From: Planctomicrobium piriforme
Lineage (GTDB): Bacteria; Planctomycetota; Planctomycetia; Planctomycetales; Planctomycetaceae
Assembly: GCF_900113665.1 (NCBI RefSeq)
Contig: NZ_FOQD01000002.1
Location: 62,001-126,000 of the forward strand
Length of the DNA stretch: 64,000 bases
Reading direction: 5' to 3'
In this document: positions 35,430-44,733 of the stretch, in pieces
Layout: the number at the start of each line of letters is the position of its first letter
Position numbering within the stretch: position 1 is the first letter of the stretch
Position numbers and translations under genes: made by a program
Notes under the pieces: generated by a model
The model's database searches: none
Told to the model about the DNA's origin: nothing
Seen by the model: only the letters and a program-made list of their open reading frames with translations

Positions 35430-38147
35430 TTGCTCGATTTTTCGATGCGGGGAGCGGAGGTCAAACGTCTCGCAGCAGAGTCCCGACACGACGCCGACAG
35501 CAACTGGAAACGCTGGGGCACCTACGTTTCCGAACGCCAGTGGGGCACCGTTCGCGAAGACTATTCGCAAGACGGCGAACCCTGGCAGCACTTTTCCCAT
35601 GACGACGCCATCTGGCGCGCGTATCGCTGGGGAGAAGACGGCATCCTCGGCTGGACCGACCGCCAGTGCCGGTTGTGCTTCGCCCTCGCCATGTGGAACG
35701 GCAAAGACCCAATCATCAAGGAACGCCTGTTCGGATTGAGCGGGCCGGAAGGCAACCACGGCGAAGACGTCAAGGAGTGTTACTACTACCTCGACGCCAC
35801 CCCGACGCATTCCTACGCCAAGGGGCTGTACAAGTACCCGCAGAACGAATTCCCGTATCGCCGTCTCGTCGATGAGAACCGCAACCGCAGTCGGCAGCAG
35901 CAGGAATTCGAGCTGATCGACACCGGCATCTTCGACAAAAATGAGTACTTCGACGTGTTTGTCGAGTACTGCAAAGCCGCGCCGGAAGACATTCTCATTC
36001 GCATCACGGTGGCGAATCGTTCCCCCAAGGCCGCCACACTGCACCTGTTGCCGACCTTCTGGTTCCGCAACACCTGGACGCACAAGACCACCTACGAGGA
36101 AGAGATTCCCCGTCCGTCGCTGTCGCAAGTGGATTACGAGAGCGTGCTGGCCGATCACGCCACGCTCGGACAATATCGTATCTATGCCGGGTCCGGTCCC
36201 CGCGGCGCTCGGCCCCGCTGGATCTTCACCGAGAACGACACCAACTCCGGCCGGATGAGTTCTCCCAAGGTGAAACGTCCTTACTGCAAGGACGCCTTTC
36301 ATCTGTACCTGACCGAAGGCCTCAAGCGCGCCATCAACCAGCAGCCGTCGGGCACCAAGGCCGCCGCGCTGCATGTGCTGAACGTCCCCGGCAATGGCTC
36401 GGTGGAAGTCTGTTTCCGAATGTGTCCGGAAGATCACCGTCCCCGACAGCCATTCGATGAAGGTTTCGAAACCGCTTTCGAGCAGCGGCTTGCCGAGGCC
36501 GATGCCTTCTACGATTTCAAATTTGGGGCCGGTTTGACCCCCGACGAACGCCGCGTCATGCGCCAGGCCAGCGCTGGTTTGTTCTGGACGAAGCAGTTCT
36601 ATTTCTATTCGATCGACGACTGGCTGAAACGGGGCCCGCAGCGTCCGCCGTTCAACAAGCAAGCGAATCTTCCGCGTAACGGCGACTGGCCGCACCTGTT
36701 CAATCGCGACATCATTTCGATGCCCGATAAATGGGAATACCCCTGGTACGCCGCGTGGGACTCTGCGTTCCACATGATTCCGTTCTCGCATCTGGACATC
36801 GACTTCGCCAAAGACCAGTTGATCATGTTCCTGCGGGAGTGGTACATGCACCCCAACGGACAGATCCCCGCCTACGAATGGAACTTCAGCGACGTCAATC
36901 CGCCGGTCCATGCCTGGGCCTGCTGGCGAACCTACCAGCGGACCGGTCCGCCAGGACAGCGGGACCGCGTCTTCCTGTCCCGCGTCTTCCAGAAGCTGCT
37001 GCTGAACTTCACCTGGTGGGTCAACCGCAAGGATGTCCGGGGACAGCACATCTTCACCGGAGGATTTCTGGGACTGGATAACATCGGGGTCTTCGACCGT
37101 TCCAAGCCGCTCCCCACAGGCGGGCACCTGGAACAGGCCGACGGCACCGCCTGGATGGCGTATTTCTGTTCGAGCATGCTGTCGATTGCGTTCGAGCTGG
37201 CGGACGGCAACCCGGCCTATGCCGATACCGCCTACAAGTTCTTCAATCACTACATCGCCATTTCCGAAGCGATGAACTCGCTCGACGGCACCGGCTTGTG
37301 GGATGAAACCGACGGTTTCTACTACGACCACCTGCACGTCGGCGGGCAGAACATCCCGTTGCGGATTCGGTCCATCGTCGGGCTGATTCCGCTGCTGACG
37401 GTCGACGTGATTTACGAACGGGTCGTCAATCAGTTGCCTGAGTTCAAACGCCGCGTCAACTGGCTGAAGAAGAACCGCAAAGACCTCGGCTCGTTCATGA
37501 CGTTCCTCGATAAAAGCGAGGACGAAGGGGCCGGAAACGGCATGTGGCTGCTGGCGATTCCAACCCGTCAGCGGCTCGAGCGCATCCTGCGTTACATGCT
37601 GGATGAAAACGAGTTCTTCTCCCCCTACGGCATTCGGTCGCTGTCGAAGTACCACGAAGAGCATCCGTTCAAGTTCCACCTCAACGGACAGGACATGACG
37701 GTACGGTACGTCCCCGGCGAATCAGACAGCGTGATGTTCGGCGGGAACTCGAACTGGCGGGGACCAATCTGGTTCCCGCTCAACTATCTGATCCTGGAAG
37801 CACTCGACCGGTATCACGAGTTCTACGGCGATACCTTCAAGATCGAATGCCCGACTGGCTCAGGCAAGATGATGAACCTCGGTCAGGTGGGAGACGAACT
37901 CCGCAAACGGCTCGTCCGGTTGTTTCTGGCGGATGACGAAGGTCATCGCCCCAGCTATGCCCGCGGCGAACGTTTCCAGAACGACCCGGCCTGGAATGAC
38001 CTCGTGCTGTTCTACGAGTACTTCCATGGAGACACCGGCCGCGGACTGGGAGCGAATCACCAGACCGGCTGGACCGCCCTCGTCGCACCGATCCTGGAAC
38101 ACATCGCCCGCCGCCGCACCGGAGGCAAGGATTCGAGAGGAATGTGA
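35430..38147 (+). CDS. GH63-family glucosidase
   Basis: A 905-residue cytoplasmic protein of the glycoside hydrolase 63 (alpha-glucosidase-like, (alpha/alpha)6) family. N-terminal beta-sandwich (about 1-370) followed by the helical barrel. Family marks: 'YPWYAAWDSAFHMIPFSHLD' split by the catalytic-region Asp, 'GQIPAYEWNFSDVNPPVHAWA', 'MSSLDGTGLWDETDGFYYD'-like segment, and the terminal 'FHGDTGRGLGANHQTGWTAL'. Start TTG 35430 is proposed, since GGAGGG lies 8 bases upstream; ATG 35445 is the alternative. Probable substrate is a glucoside storage or osmolyte compound. Confidence 0.88.
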   Translation: MLDFSMRGAEVKRLAAESRHDADSNWKRWGTYVSERQWGTVREDYSQDGEPWQHFSHDDAIWRAYRWGEDGILGWTDRQCRLCFALAMWNGKDPIIKERLFGLSGPEGNHGEDVKECYYYLDATPTHSYAKGLYKYPQNEFPYRRLVDENRNRSRQQQEFELIDTGIFDKNEYFDVFVEYCKAAPEDILIRITVANRSPKAATLHLLPTFWFRNTWTHKTTYEEEIPRPSLSQVDYESVLADHATLGQYRIYAGSGPRGARPRWIFTENDTNSGRMSSPKVKRPYCKDAFHLYLTEGLKRAINQQPSGTKAAALHVLNVPGNGSVEVCFRMCPEDHRPRQPFDEGFETAFEQRLAEADAFYDFKFGAGLTPDERRVMRQASAGLFWTKQFYFYSIDDWLKRGPQRPPFNKQANLPRNGDWPHLFNRDIISMPDKWEYPWYAAWDSAFHMIPFSHLDIDFAKDQLIMFLREWYMHPNGQIPAYEWNFSDVNPPVHAWACWRTYQRTGPPGQRDRVFLSRVFQKLLLNFTWWVNRKDVRGQHIFTGGFLGLDNIGVFDRSKPLPTGGHLEQADGTAWMAYFCSSMLSIAFELADGNPAYADTAYKFFNHYIAISEAMNSLDGTGLWDETDGFYYDHLHVGGQNIPLRIRSIVGLIPLLTVDVIYERVVNQLPEFKRRVNWLKKNRKDLGSFMTFLDKSEDEGAGNGMWLLAIPTRQRLERILRYMLDENEFFSPYGIRSLSKYHEEHPFKFHLNGQDMTVRYVPGESDSVMFGGNSNWRGPIWFPLNYLILEALDRYHEFYGDTFKIECPTGSGKMMNLGQVGDELRKRLVRLFLADDEGHRPSYARGERFQNDPAWNDLVLFYEYFHGDTGRGLGANHQTGWTALVAPILEHIARRRTGGKDSRGM

Positions 38148-38193
38148 GGAAAGGGTTGAAGGTTTAGGGTTGAAGGTTGAGTGAAAGAAATAT

Positions 38194-38224
38194 TCCTAAC
38201 TCCTAACTCCTAACTCCTAACTCC
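38194..38224. repeat. TCCTAAC heptamer repeat R4 at coaB end
   Basis: Four TCCTAAC units. On the minus strand they encode the coaB C-terminal 'ELGVRS' and its TAG stop. Same sequence as at 2677-2697. Confidence 0.85.
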
Positions 38225-38838
38225 TTTTGCCCCTCAATCCATCCTACCAACCCCCCTGCCACCTCGGCCTTTGATCCGGACCAGGCGGCGAGCGTGTCTC
38301 CGGTGGGGCCGAGGAATTCGCACTCGTTCGTCTCCGAGCCGATGGCGGAGGGGGCGTTGAGGACGATCCAGTCGCAATTTTTGCGACGGAGCTTTTGCAG
38401 CGCGTTCTCACGGGGGTTTTGTGCTTCCAGCGCGAAGCCGACGACCCAGCGATGCTCTTTATTCCGGCCAAGCTCCGCCAGCACGTCATCGGTTTCGATC
38501 ATTTCGAGCGTGATCGGGCCGCCGGTTTTCGAGAGCTTGCCGGAGATCCGTTCTTTCGGCTTGTAATCGCAGACCGCGGCAGCGGCGATGACGCCGTCGC
38601 AACCGGGGAACAGTTTCAGAGCGGCGTCCCGCATCTGGGCGGTCGTCATCACGGCGTGGAATTCACATCCCTGCGGCGGCGCGAGATCGACCGGACCGCT
38701 CACCAGCACTACGTCCCAGCCGAGCTGTATCCCCGCCTGCACGATGGCATACCCCATCCGCCCGCTGCTCGCGTTCGACAGGTAACGCACATCATCCAGA
38801 TATTCCCGGGTCGGCCCGGCCGTCACAAGCACGCGCAT
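38203..38838 (-). CDS. coaB: phosphopantothenate-cysteine ligase domain protein (CoaB)
   Basis: A 211-residue protein equal to the CoaB half of the usual CoaBC: 'VLVTAGPTREYLDDVRYLSNASSGRMG', split here as 'TAGPTREYLDDVRYLSN' and 'SSGRMGYAI', then 'AAAVCDYKP', 'GFALE' and 'NEFEFLGP'-like 'NECEFLGPTG'. It joins cysteine to 4'-phosphopantothenate in CoA synthesis. CoaC must be encoded elsewhere. ATG 38838 lies right behind a 14-copy heptamer array and has no ribosome binding site; upstream frame reads repeat peptide. Its C-terminal tail is repeat-encoded as well. Confidence 0.9.
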   Translation of the reverse strand: MRVLVTAGPTREYLDDVRYLSNASSGRMGYAIVQAGIQLGWDVVLVSGPVDLAPPQGCEFHAVMTTAQMRDAALKLFPGCDGVIAAAAVCDYKPKERISGKLSKTGGPITLEMIETDDVLAELGRNKEHRWVVGFALEAQNPRENALQKLRRKNCDWIVLNAPSAIGSETNECEFLGPTGDTLAAWSGSKAEVAGGLVGWIEGQKELGVRS

Positions 38839-38844
38839 GGGGTG

Positions 38845-38941
<97 letters not shown>

Positions 38942-39023
38942 TTAGCGCAGAGCAAGAATCCCATTCTTCACTCAACTCTCAACACTCAGCACTCAACTTT
39001 TTCGAACGAAAAATTGCGTATTC

Positions 39024-39887
39024 TTACGCACTCGGCGGCGTCAGTCCCATCTCCGCCAGCAGCAGTTTCATATCTTCCCACACCGGCTTCTTCGCGGCCG
39101 GGTTTCGCAGCAGGTACGACGGGTGGTAGGTACACAGCACCTTCGCGCGGCCATACTGAAAGAACCGGCTGCGCAGCTTGCCGATGGCGTCTTTGGTCGA
39201 AAGCAGATTCTGCGCCGCGCACGATCCCCAGCAGACGATGTACTCGGGATCAACAATGGCAATTTGACCGTCGAGGTATTCCCGGCAATTGGCCGCTTCG
39301 TCTTCACTCGGCGTGCGGTTTTCCGGCGGACGACAGCGAAGCACATTGCAGATGTAGATGTCGTCGCGGCTCCAGCCGCAGGCTTCGATGATCTTCGTCA
39401 GCAGTTGCCCGGCCCGACCGACGAAAGGGATGCCGGTCCGGTCCTCGTCCGCGCCGGGCGCTTCGCCGATGAACATCACGCGGGCCTTCGGATTGCCGAC
39501 TCCGAAGACCGTCTGCGTCCTCGTCGACGCCAACTGCGGGCAGCGCACGCAGCCTGCGACACAAGTCGACAGTTCTTTCAGTTTTGTTTCGCGCACCGCC
39601 AGCGAGGCTTTGCTGGGGACAAGATTCTTCGGCGTCGGCGCCGGCAATGTCACAGGTAAAACAGGCGGACTGGGTCGGCGGGGCATGGCATCCATCGCAG
39701 GAGTCGCAGACACGGCTGGCCGCGAAGGCGTCAGGTCGGGTTCCGCAGTGGGGGAAACAGTTTGTTCAACAGGTATTGCAGTCGGAGCAGCCCGTTCGGC
39801 GCGCGGCAGATGCGTGAGACCGGCCAGTTGCCAGTCTTTCAACAGTTGCTGAGCCGCACGTGAAGGGACTGCCATGACAAACAACAT
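39024..39887 (-). CDS. family-4 uracil-DNA glycosylase
   Basis: A 287-residue iron-sulfur uracil-DNA glycosylase (UDG family 4/SPO1-type). A Pro/Ala-rich N-terminal extension of about 95 residues precedes the catalytic domain. Marks: cluster cysteines in 'CVAGCVRCPQL' and 'YICNVLRCRPPENR ' plus 'NCREYL', active motif 'MFIGEAPGADEDRTG', 'PFVGRAGQLL' and 'CTYHPSYLLRNP'. Removes uracil from DNA. Start at 39887 or 39875; neither has a clear ribosome binding site. Confidence 0.93.
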   Translation of the reverse strand: MLFVMAVPSRAAQQLLKDWQLAGLTHLPRAERAAPTAIPVEQTVSPTAEPDLTPSRPAVSATPAMDAMPRRPSPPVLPVTLPAPTPKNLVPSKASLAVRETKLKELSTCVAGCVRCPQLASTRTQTVFGVGNPKARVMFIGEAPGADEDRTGIPFVGRAGQLLTKIIEACGWSRDDIYICNVLRCRPPENRTPSEDEAANCREYLDGQIAIVDPEYIVCWGSCAAQNLLSTKDAIGKLRSRFFQYGRAKVLCTYHPSYLLRNPAAKKPVWEDMKLLLAEMGLTPPSA

Positions 39888-39904
39888 TCAATCTGACAGA
39901 AACG

Positions 39905-39946
39905 AAAACGGAGCCCGCTTCCCGCGATCAGCAGGAAGAGGGCTCC
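39905..39946 (-). terminator. rho-independent terminator of the TIM-barrel/DUF1080 gene
   Basis: Arms GGAGCCCGCTTCC (39910-39922) and GGAAGAGGGCTCC (39934-39946) pair with one mismatch around an 11-base loop; on the minus strand a T-rich tract (CGTTTTCGTTT) follows. Confidence 0.75.
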
Positions 39947-39962
39947 GGTGAAGCTGGCAAAA

Positions 39963-41459
39963 TCAATCGGGAAGTTTCTTTACCCGAATGTTCTTGAAGT
40001 GCACGATGCTACCGGGGTCGTGTGCCTGCAGTGCAAAGGTGCCTTCGCCAAAGCGGCGTTCGAACTTCTTGTCTTTCGGTTCGTAGGTCTCCGGCTCGGT
40101 ATAGTCGACCACCGTGCGGCCGTCGACCTTGATGATGACATGTTTTCCCTGCACCGTGATGTCCTGCGTCCACCAGGTGTTGTCGGGAATCAGTTGCTCG
40201 TGGACATCCAGCACGGCGTACAGGCTGCCGGTCTTGCGCGGGTCTTTCACATACGAGTTGTTGACCTGGGTTTCAAAGCCGGCGGCCGGCCAGCCCTGAT
40301 CCTGAAACTTCGTGTGGTAGTAGATCCCGCCGTTGCTGTTCGGTTCGGCCTTCACGTCCACCCGCAATTCGAAATTCTTGAACGGGGCCAGATCGCCGAC
40401 GTAGAACACATGGCTGCGATCGCCGAGGGCAACGATCTCGCCGTTCTCGACCTTCCAGCTTTCCGGGCGTTCGTTGATCTTCCAGCCGTCGAGATTCTTG
40501 CCGTTGAACAGCGATACGAATCCCTCTTCCTTGTCGTCCAGGTAGTTCAAGGCGTTCTGCAGGGTGACCAGCGACAACTCGAGGTCCGACAGCGGATTCT
40601 TCGGGTTCTCTTCGTATTCGACCGAGATATTGCGGTCGTACTTCAGATCGCGGAGCGCCCGCATCACTCCCACGGTGTTCAGTTCGCCTTCGCCGAGAAT
40701 CGTGAAGATCTTGCCTTCTTTGGCGAGCTGATCGGCTCGGTACTTCGGCAATTCCTTCATCAGCTTCTCTTTTTCCTCCGGGCTGTGAATCGTCCGCACG
40801 TCTTTCAGATGCACCCCGAACACGCGGGGACCGAGTTTCTGAATCACTTCGACCGGATCTTCATCGCTGCGGAGATAGTGGCCGGTATCGACGCAGGCGC
40901 CGATCAGAGCATGACGGCCATTCACCACGGCCAGCACATCGGCCACCTTGTCATAACGGTGGCCGGGACCGTGATTGTGGATCGCGATCGGGATCTGATA
41001 TTCCTCGACGAGCTTTTCCAGCATGCTCATCGTCTTGTCGTCTTTGTTCGGGTCGGCGCTGATGGCGACCAGTCCCATCGCCTTGGCGAAGTCGAAAATC
41101 TCACGCGCCTTGGTTTCGTTGTCGTCGAAATGCACGACGCCGAACGAAGCCAGCGTCACGCCGGCCTTGTCGAGTTTGGCCTTCTGTTCGGCGACATAGC
41201 TCGGGACGGTTCCCACGGGAACGTGATTGCGAAAGGCTTCCCAGTAGTGGAGACCCAGCTTGTTGGTCATCTGCAAGGCGGTGTCTTCATCGAACTCCCG
41301 CAGACTGTAGCTCTGCAGTCCGACCTTGAAGCCGTGGTACGGATCGTCTTTCGGATCGGCCGCGACGGCCCACTGGCTTCCAAGTATTCCGATCCAAGCA
41401 GCCAGCAGTAGCGGTCGTGACTGTGACAGACAGGTTTTCCACCATCCAAAATGAAGCAT
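39963..41459 (-). CDS. secreted sugar-isomerase-like TIM barrel fused to DUF1080
   Basis: A 498-residue exported protein. Signal peptide 'LLLAAWIGILGSQWAVAA', then a xylose-isomerase/epimerase-like TIM barrel (about 30-300; 'VGLQSYSLREF', 'IAIHNHGPGH', 'ACVDTGHYLRS', 'VFGVHLKDV'), then a DUF1080 / 3-keto-disaccharide hydrolase-like jelly roll (about 305-498; 'FVSLFNGKNLDGWKI', 'NGGIYYHTK', 'GFETQVNNS', 'IVHFKNIRVKKLP'). The pairing suggests cleavage of a 3-keto-glycoside with subsequent epimerisation or isomerisation in the periplasm. ATG 41459 chosen with GGGGAG 11 bases upstream. Confidence 0.88.
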   Translation of the reverse strand: MLHFGWWKTCLSQSRPLLLAAWIGILGSQWAVAADPKDDPYHGFKVGLQSYSLREFDEDTALQMTNKLGLHYWEAFRNHVPVGTVPSYVAEQKAKLDKAGVTLASFGVVHFDDNETKAREIFDFAKAMGLVAISADPNKDDKTMSMLEKLVEEYQIPIAIHNHGPGHRYDKVADVLAVVNGRHALIGACVDTGHYLRSDEDPVEVIQKLGPRVFGVHLKDVRTIHSPEEKEKLMKELPKYRADQLAKEGKIFTILGEGELNTVGVMRALRDLKYDRNISVEYEENPKNPLSDLELSLVTLQNALNYLDDKEEGFVSLFNGKNLDGWKINERPESWKVENGEIVALGDRSHVFYVGDLAPFKNFELRVDVKAEPNSNGGIYYHTKFQDQGWPAAGFETQVNNSYVKDPRKTGSLYAVLDVHEQLIPDNTWWTQDITVQGKHVIIKVDGRTVVDYTEPETYEPKDKKFERRFGEGTFALQAHDPGSIVHFKNIRVKKLPD

Positions 41460-41768
41460 CGGTGCCGTTCTCCCCCGTAGAAATGATGCGATTTTCAAGC
41501 AGACTTTCCGCATGGGACAGGCGGACTCCCGGACGGAATCAATACCGATTCTCGTCCCCCGCGCCTGCCGTCAGTCGGGCCATTGGCCCCGCATCGGTCA
41601 AACTTGATGAAAAGAGAGTATCGCCTTCCCGAATCCGCAGATTCAAGTGCAGAGCCCCCGCAAGCTTCCCCTCACCGGCATTTCCGTCAAGTTCGGACCC
41701 TGGATGGCCGATGCATTGAAGAGAAACGGCCTATTTTCGCGCCGTCTCACCTCGGGAAGAGCAGCAAC

Positions 41769-42149
41769 ATGCGGCGGTTTGGACAACAGACCTGGTTTTG
41801 TGTGGCAGCGGCCTGCCTGGCCGGCACGTTGACTATGTACTGGTCGCAGGACATTGATGTCGCCCCGTCCGACCTGAGCCACGTCGGCGAACAGGCTTCC
41901 GGACACGGGATCGTCCGTCGTTGGCAGGATCTCCCGCCTTCCGCCCCGCCCGAATTCACCCGATCCGAAACCGCCCCGCAGACGCTGCAGAAAAGCCTCG
42001 CTCCGCCGGCGGCGCTGCGTCCCGGCGTCACAAAACTTTCTGATTCACCGCGAGATTCCGGCATTCAACGGGCCGGCTACCAGCAATCGACTCCGCCCGT
42101 CGTTCCTCCGGCGGTCTGGCTGGACGGCCGCATTGAAGCAACACCGTGA
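41769..42149 (+). CDS. small exported Pro-rich protein
   Basis: A 126-residue protein with an N-terminal membrane anchor or signal ('WFCVAAACLAGTLTMYW') and an unstructured Pro/Ser/Ala-rich remainder. The ATG at 41769 follows GGGAAGAG. It lies 53 bases before the ExeA-like ATPase on the same strand and may be its partner. No family recognised. Confidence 0.6.
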   Translation: MRRFGQQTWFCVAAACLAGTLTMYWSQDIDVAPSDLSHVGEQASGHGIVRRWQDLPPSAPPEFTRSETAPQTLQKSLAPPAALRPGVTKLSDSPRDSGIQRAGYQQSTPPVVPPAVWLDGRIEATP

Positions 42150-42202
42150 CCGAGTCGTGAACTCAGGGCCACGGAGCCCGCCGCAAGACGGAAACAGCCA
42201 TC

Positions 42203-43015
42203 ATGTATCGAGCCTACTGGAATCTCAGCCGCCGCCCGTTTGACGACGGCGCGCTGCCCGAATTCTATTTTCCGAGTGCGGCCCATCAGGCCGCGCTGCT
42301 GAAGCTGCGTTATCTGGTCGAGCAGCAAAAAGGGCTCGGTGTGATCGCCGGCGAACACGGTCTTGGGAAGACCTACCTGACTCATGTGCTTGAGTCTGAA
42401 CTCGCCCCGGCCGGGAATTTTCCATTTCTACGACTGGTGTTCCCGCAACTCAGCCCGGCCGGCACCTTGGCCTATCTGGCCCGTCGGCTCGGGGCCGCGG
42501 TCGCTTCCGACGCCTCGGACGCGATCGTCCTGGCCGCTCTCGAGCAGCGTCTTGCCGAACTCCGGGATGCACAGCAGCACATTATTTTTTTGATCGACGA
42601 TGCCCATCTGCTCGAACTTCCGCAACTGCACTTATTACGGCTGATGCTCAACTTCCGGGAAGAGGGGATCGGCGCTTTCTCACTGATTCTCTCCGGCCGT
42701 ACCGAAGTTCTTTCTCGTCTGCAGCAAGTGGCTGCGCTCGATCAGCGTGTCGCCGTCCGCACTGCCGTCGAGCCTCTTTCGCCTGAAGAAGTCCTGCCGT
42801 ACGCCATCCACCGCTTGTGGATTGCCGGGCGGAAAGACCCCATCTTCAACGAGGCTGCCGCCGAGTCGATCTGGCAACTCTCACAGGGCATCCCCCGCCG
42901 CATCAATCAGCTCTGCGACCTCGCCCTGCTGGTCGGCTACGTCGATCACCAACGGGCAATCAGCGCGGTTGACGTGGAAGCCGCCGCCGAAGAACTCGTT
43001 TCGGTGGCAGCGTGA
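42203..43015 (+). CDS. ExeA-like AAA ATPase
   Basis: A 270-residue P-loop ATPase of the ExeA / AAA_22 type. Walker A 'GEHGLGKTYLTH', Walker B 'IIFLIDDAHLL', sensor 'LILSGRTEVL' and C-terminal winged part 'GIPRRINQLCDLALLVG'. The N-terminal 'YWNLSRRPFDD' is typical of this group. Such ATPases are found with type II secretion and with exopolysaccharide loci; here it precedes sugar-biosynthesis genes, which favours the second setting. Confidence 0.88.
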   Translation: MYRAYWNLSRRPFDDGALPEFYFPSAAHQAALLKLRYLVEQQKGLGVIAGEHGLGKTYLTHVLESELAPAGNFPFLRLVFPQLSPAGTLAYLARRLGAAVASDASDAIVLAALEQRLAELRDAQQHIIFLIDDAHLLELPQLHLLRLMLNFREEGIGAFSLILSGRTEVLSRLQQVAALDQRVAVRTAVEPLSPEEVLPYAIHRLWIAGRKDPIFNEAAAESIWQLSQGIPRRINQLCDLALLVGYVDHQRAISAVDVEAAAEELVSVAA

Positions 43016-43020
43016 TGATT

Positions 43021-43072
43021 CGTCCTTCTCCCCCGAGGGGAGAAGGTGGGCCGTCAGGCCGGATGAGGGGTT
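43021..43072. repeat. R3-related GC-rich hairpin
   Basis: CCTTCTCCCCCGAGGGGAGAAGG forms a near-perfect hairpin; followed by GGCCGTCAGGCCGGATGAGGGG, which matches a widespread intergenic hairpin type. Situated directly behind the ExeA-like gene and may end its transcript. Confidence 0.65.
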
Positions 43073-43306
43073 CAAGCGTCATTGAGCAAGCCTCAGCGTT
43101 TGCGTTTGATTCCCCGCGAATCGAGGCGAGCCGCTTCAACGCATTCCAGCCTACCAGAACCGCCTCAATCCCTTTTCCTGCCTGTCCTTGGATCGCTCTT
43201 GACGGAACAGGGCCGATTACCGACAGTCGCGGTTTGATTCCCGGTCAGGCCGGTGGAAATTCCCTGTCACGACGACACGGAAACGAGTGATTCGGAAGGG
43301 ACGCCG

Positions 43307-44362
43307 ATGCGCATTCTGCATGCCGCCAACTACAACTTCGATAAGGACGGGGCCCGCTATTTTGGCTGGGACCACAAGGTCCATCAGGGACTCGTGCAGG
43401 CGGGGCATTACGTCTACCCTTTCAGTATCAGCGATCGAGCCCGCATGCTCTCCCCGCTGTGCAGCCGCACCGGCGGCCTGTGGGCGACCAACCGCAAGTT
43501 CATCAAGTGCGTCGAAAACCTGCGTCCAGATCTCCTGGTTCTCGGGCACTCGGCACATCTCTCTGAGAAGACCATTCAGCACGTGCGGGAAAGCTTCCCG
43601 CAGATGAAGATCTGCCTGTACTACGGCGATGCCATCTGGTCGGGTCGCCGCGTCGACTATCTGCAGGCGAAACTGCCGTTTGTCGATGCCGTCTGCATCT
43701 CGACGGGCGGCGAACTGCTCCGTCCCTACTGCGGTCCCGGCCGGCCGGCCGCGTTCATTCCAAACTCCGTCGAACCGTCGATCGAATGCCATCGCGCTTT
43801 CGAATGTCCAACGCCCGACTACGACCTGGTGTTCTTCGGCACCGACAAGAACTTGCCGGAACGCCGCAAATTTCTCGAAGACCTTCGCGCCGGCCTGCCT
43901 GAGTTCCGCTTCGGGTTCTTCGGCTGCATGGACCAGCGGTCGGTGTTTGGCTTCGAGCGTGACATCATCATGTCCCGCAGCCGCATGGCCCTGAATCTCA
44001 GCCGCCGCAACGACGTGGCGATGTGCTCATCCGACCGGATCGCTCACACCACAGGCAACGGCCTGCTGACCCTGAACTTTCAGGACGGCGGTCTGGAATC
44101 CCTCTACGGCCCGGAAGAAATCGTCTATTTCCAGAACATCGACGACCTGATCGCCAAGTGCCGGGCTTACAGCCAGAACGATACCGACTGGCGTCACATC
44201 GCGAAAAACGGCTGGGAACGGGCTCACCGGGATTATTCCTCACGTGAGGTCGCCCGCTTTATGGTGAACCTCACCTTCCGCGACCCCGCCTGGCGCGAAG
44301 CCGCCTGGTCCGACCACATCTTCTGGCCGGCCGAAGAACGCACCAGCCGAGCTGCGGCCTGA
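43307..44362 (+). CDS. glycosyltransferase (CgeB-like)
   Basis: A 351-residue protein with a GT-B-like build and a C-terminal CgeB-like glycosyl transferase domain ('YDLVFFGTDKNLPERRKFLEDL', 'ALNLSRRNDVAMCSSDRIAHTTGNGLLTL', 'YFQNIDDLIAKCRAY'). Presumed to add a sugar to a surface glycan or protein. ATG 43307 follows GGAAGGG. It leads the sugar cluster but is separated from the dehydrogenase gene by a 370-bp repeat-rich gap. Confidence 0.8.
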   Translation: MRILHAANYNFDKDGARYFGWDHKVHQGLVQAGHYVYPFSISDRARMLSPLCSRTGGLWATNRKFIKCVENLRPDLLVLGHSAHLSEKTIQHVRESFPQMKICLYYGDAIWSGRRVDYLQAKLPFVDAVCISTGGELLRPYCGPGRPAAFIPNSVEPSIECHRAFECPTPDYDLVFFGTDKNLPERRKFLEDLRAGLPEFRFGFFGCMDQRSVFGFERDIIMSRSRMALNLSRRNDVAMCSSDRIAHTTGNGLLTLNFQDGGLESLYGPEEIVYFQNIDDLIAKCRAYSQNDTDWRHIAKNGWERAHRDYSSREVARFMVNLTFRDPAWREAAWSDHIFWPAEERTSRAAA

Positions 44363-44365
44363 TTC

Positions 44366-44525
44366 AATTGTCACGGACGCACTCTTCGAGATTCCAAATT
44401 CGAAGCACCAAATCCGAAACAAATCCCAAAGTTCAAATTCCAAAAGTCCCAAACAACCAGCCTGATTTGGTCATTGGAATTTGATTTTTGATTGTGATTT
44501 GAGATTTGGTGCTTGGGATTTTGAG
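44366..44525. repeat. inverted repeat of R7 type with R5 end fragment
   Basis: 44366-44383 resembles one end of R5 (AATTGTCACGGACGCACTC). The arms CCAAATTCGAAGCACCAAAT (44394-44413) and GATTTGGTGCTTGGGATTTT (44501-44520) pair around a 90-bp A/T-rich centre. Bases 44526-44733 contain nothing recognised. Confidence 0.65.
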
Positions 44526-44733
44526 ACGACGCCACTCGGAATATTTCTCTCCCCCTCAGAGAGATCTCCCCGCCGGGATTGATCTTGCCGGGTTTTGAGA
44601 CTTTCCATAGAACCCCCGGCATCGTGCATTCAGAGTCAGGGCCATCCAGTTGCGGATGGGGGGCAGGCGACGATGCAAATGGAGTCTTTTTAGACCTGTT
44701 GAACGCTCGCGCTCGGCAACTTCAGGAAACACT

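Noticed and set aside
35328..37679. A 783-codon open frame on the minus strand opposite the GH63 gene
   Set aside because: It is the mirror of a high-GC gene with strong codon bias; its translation shows no domain and is rich in shadow-type residues, whereas the plus strand has full GH63 motifs.
39948..41411. A 487-codon plus-strand frame opposite the TIM-barrel/DUF1080 gene
   Set aside because: Antisense shadow; no recognisable motif, while the minus strand encodes signal peptide and both domains.
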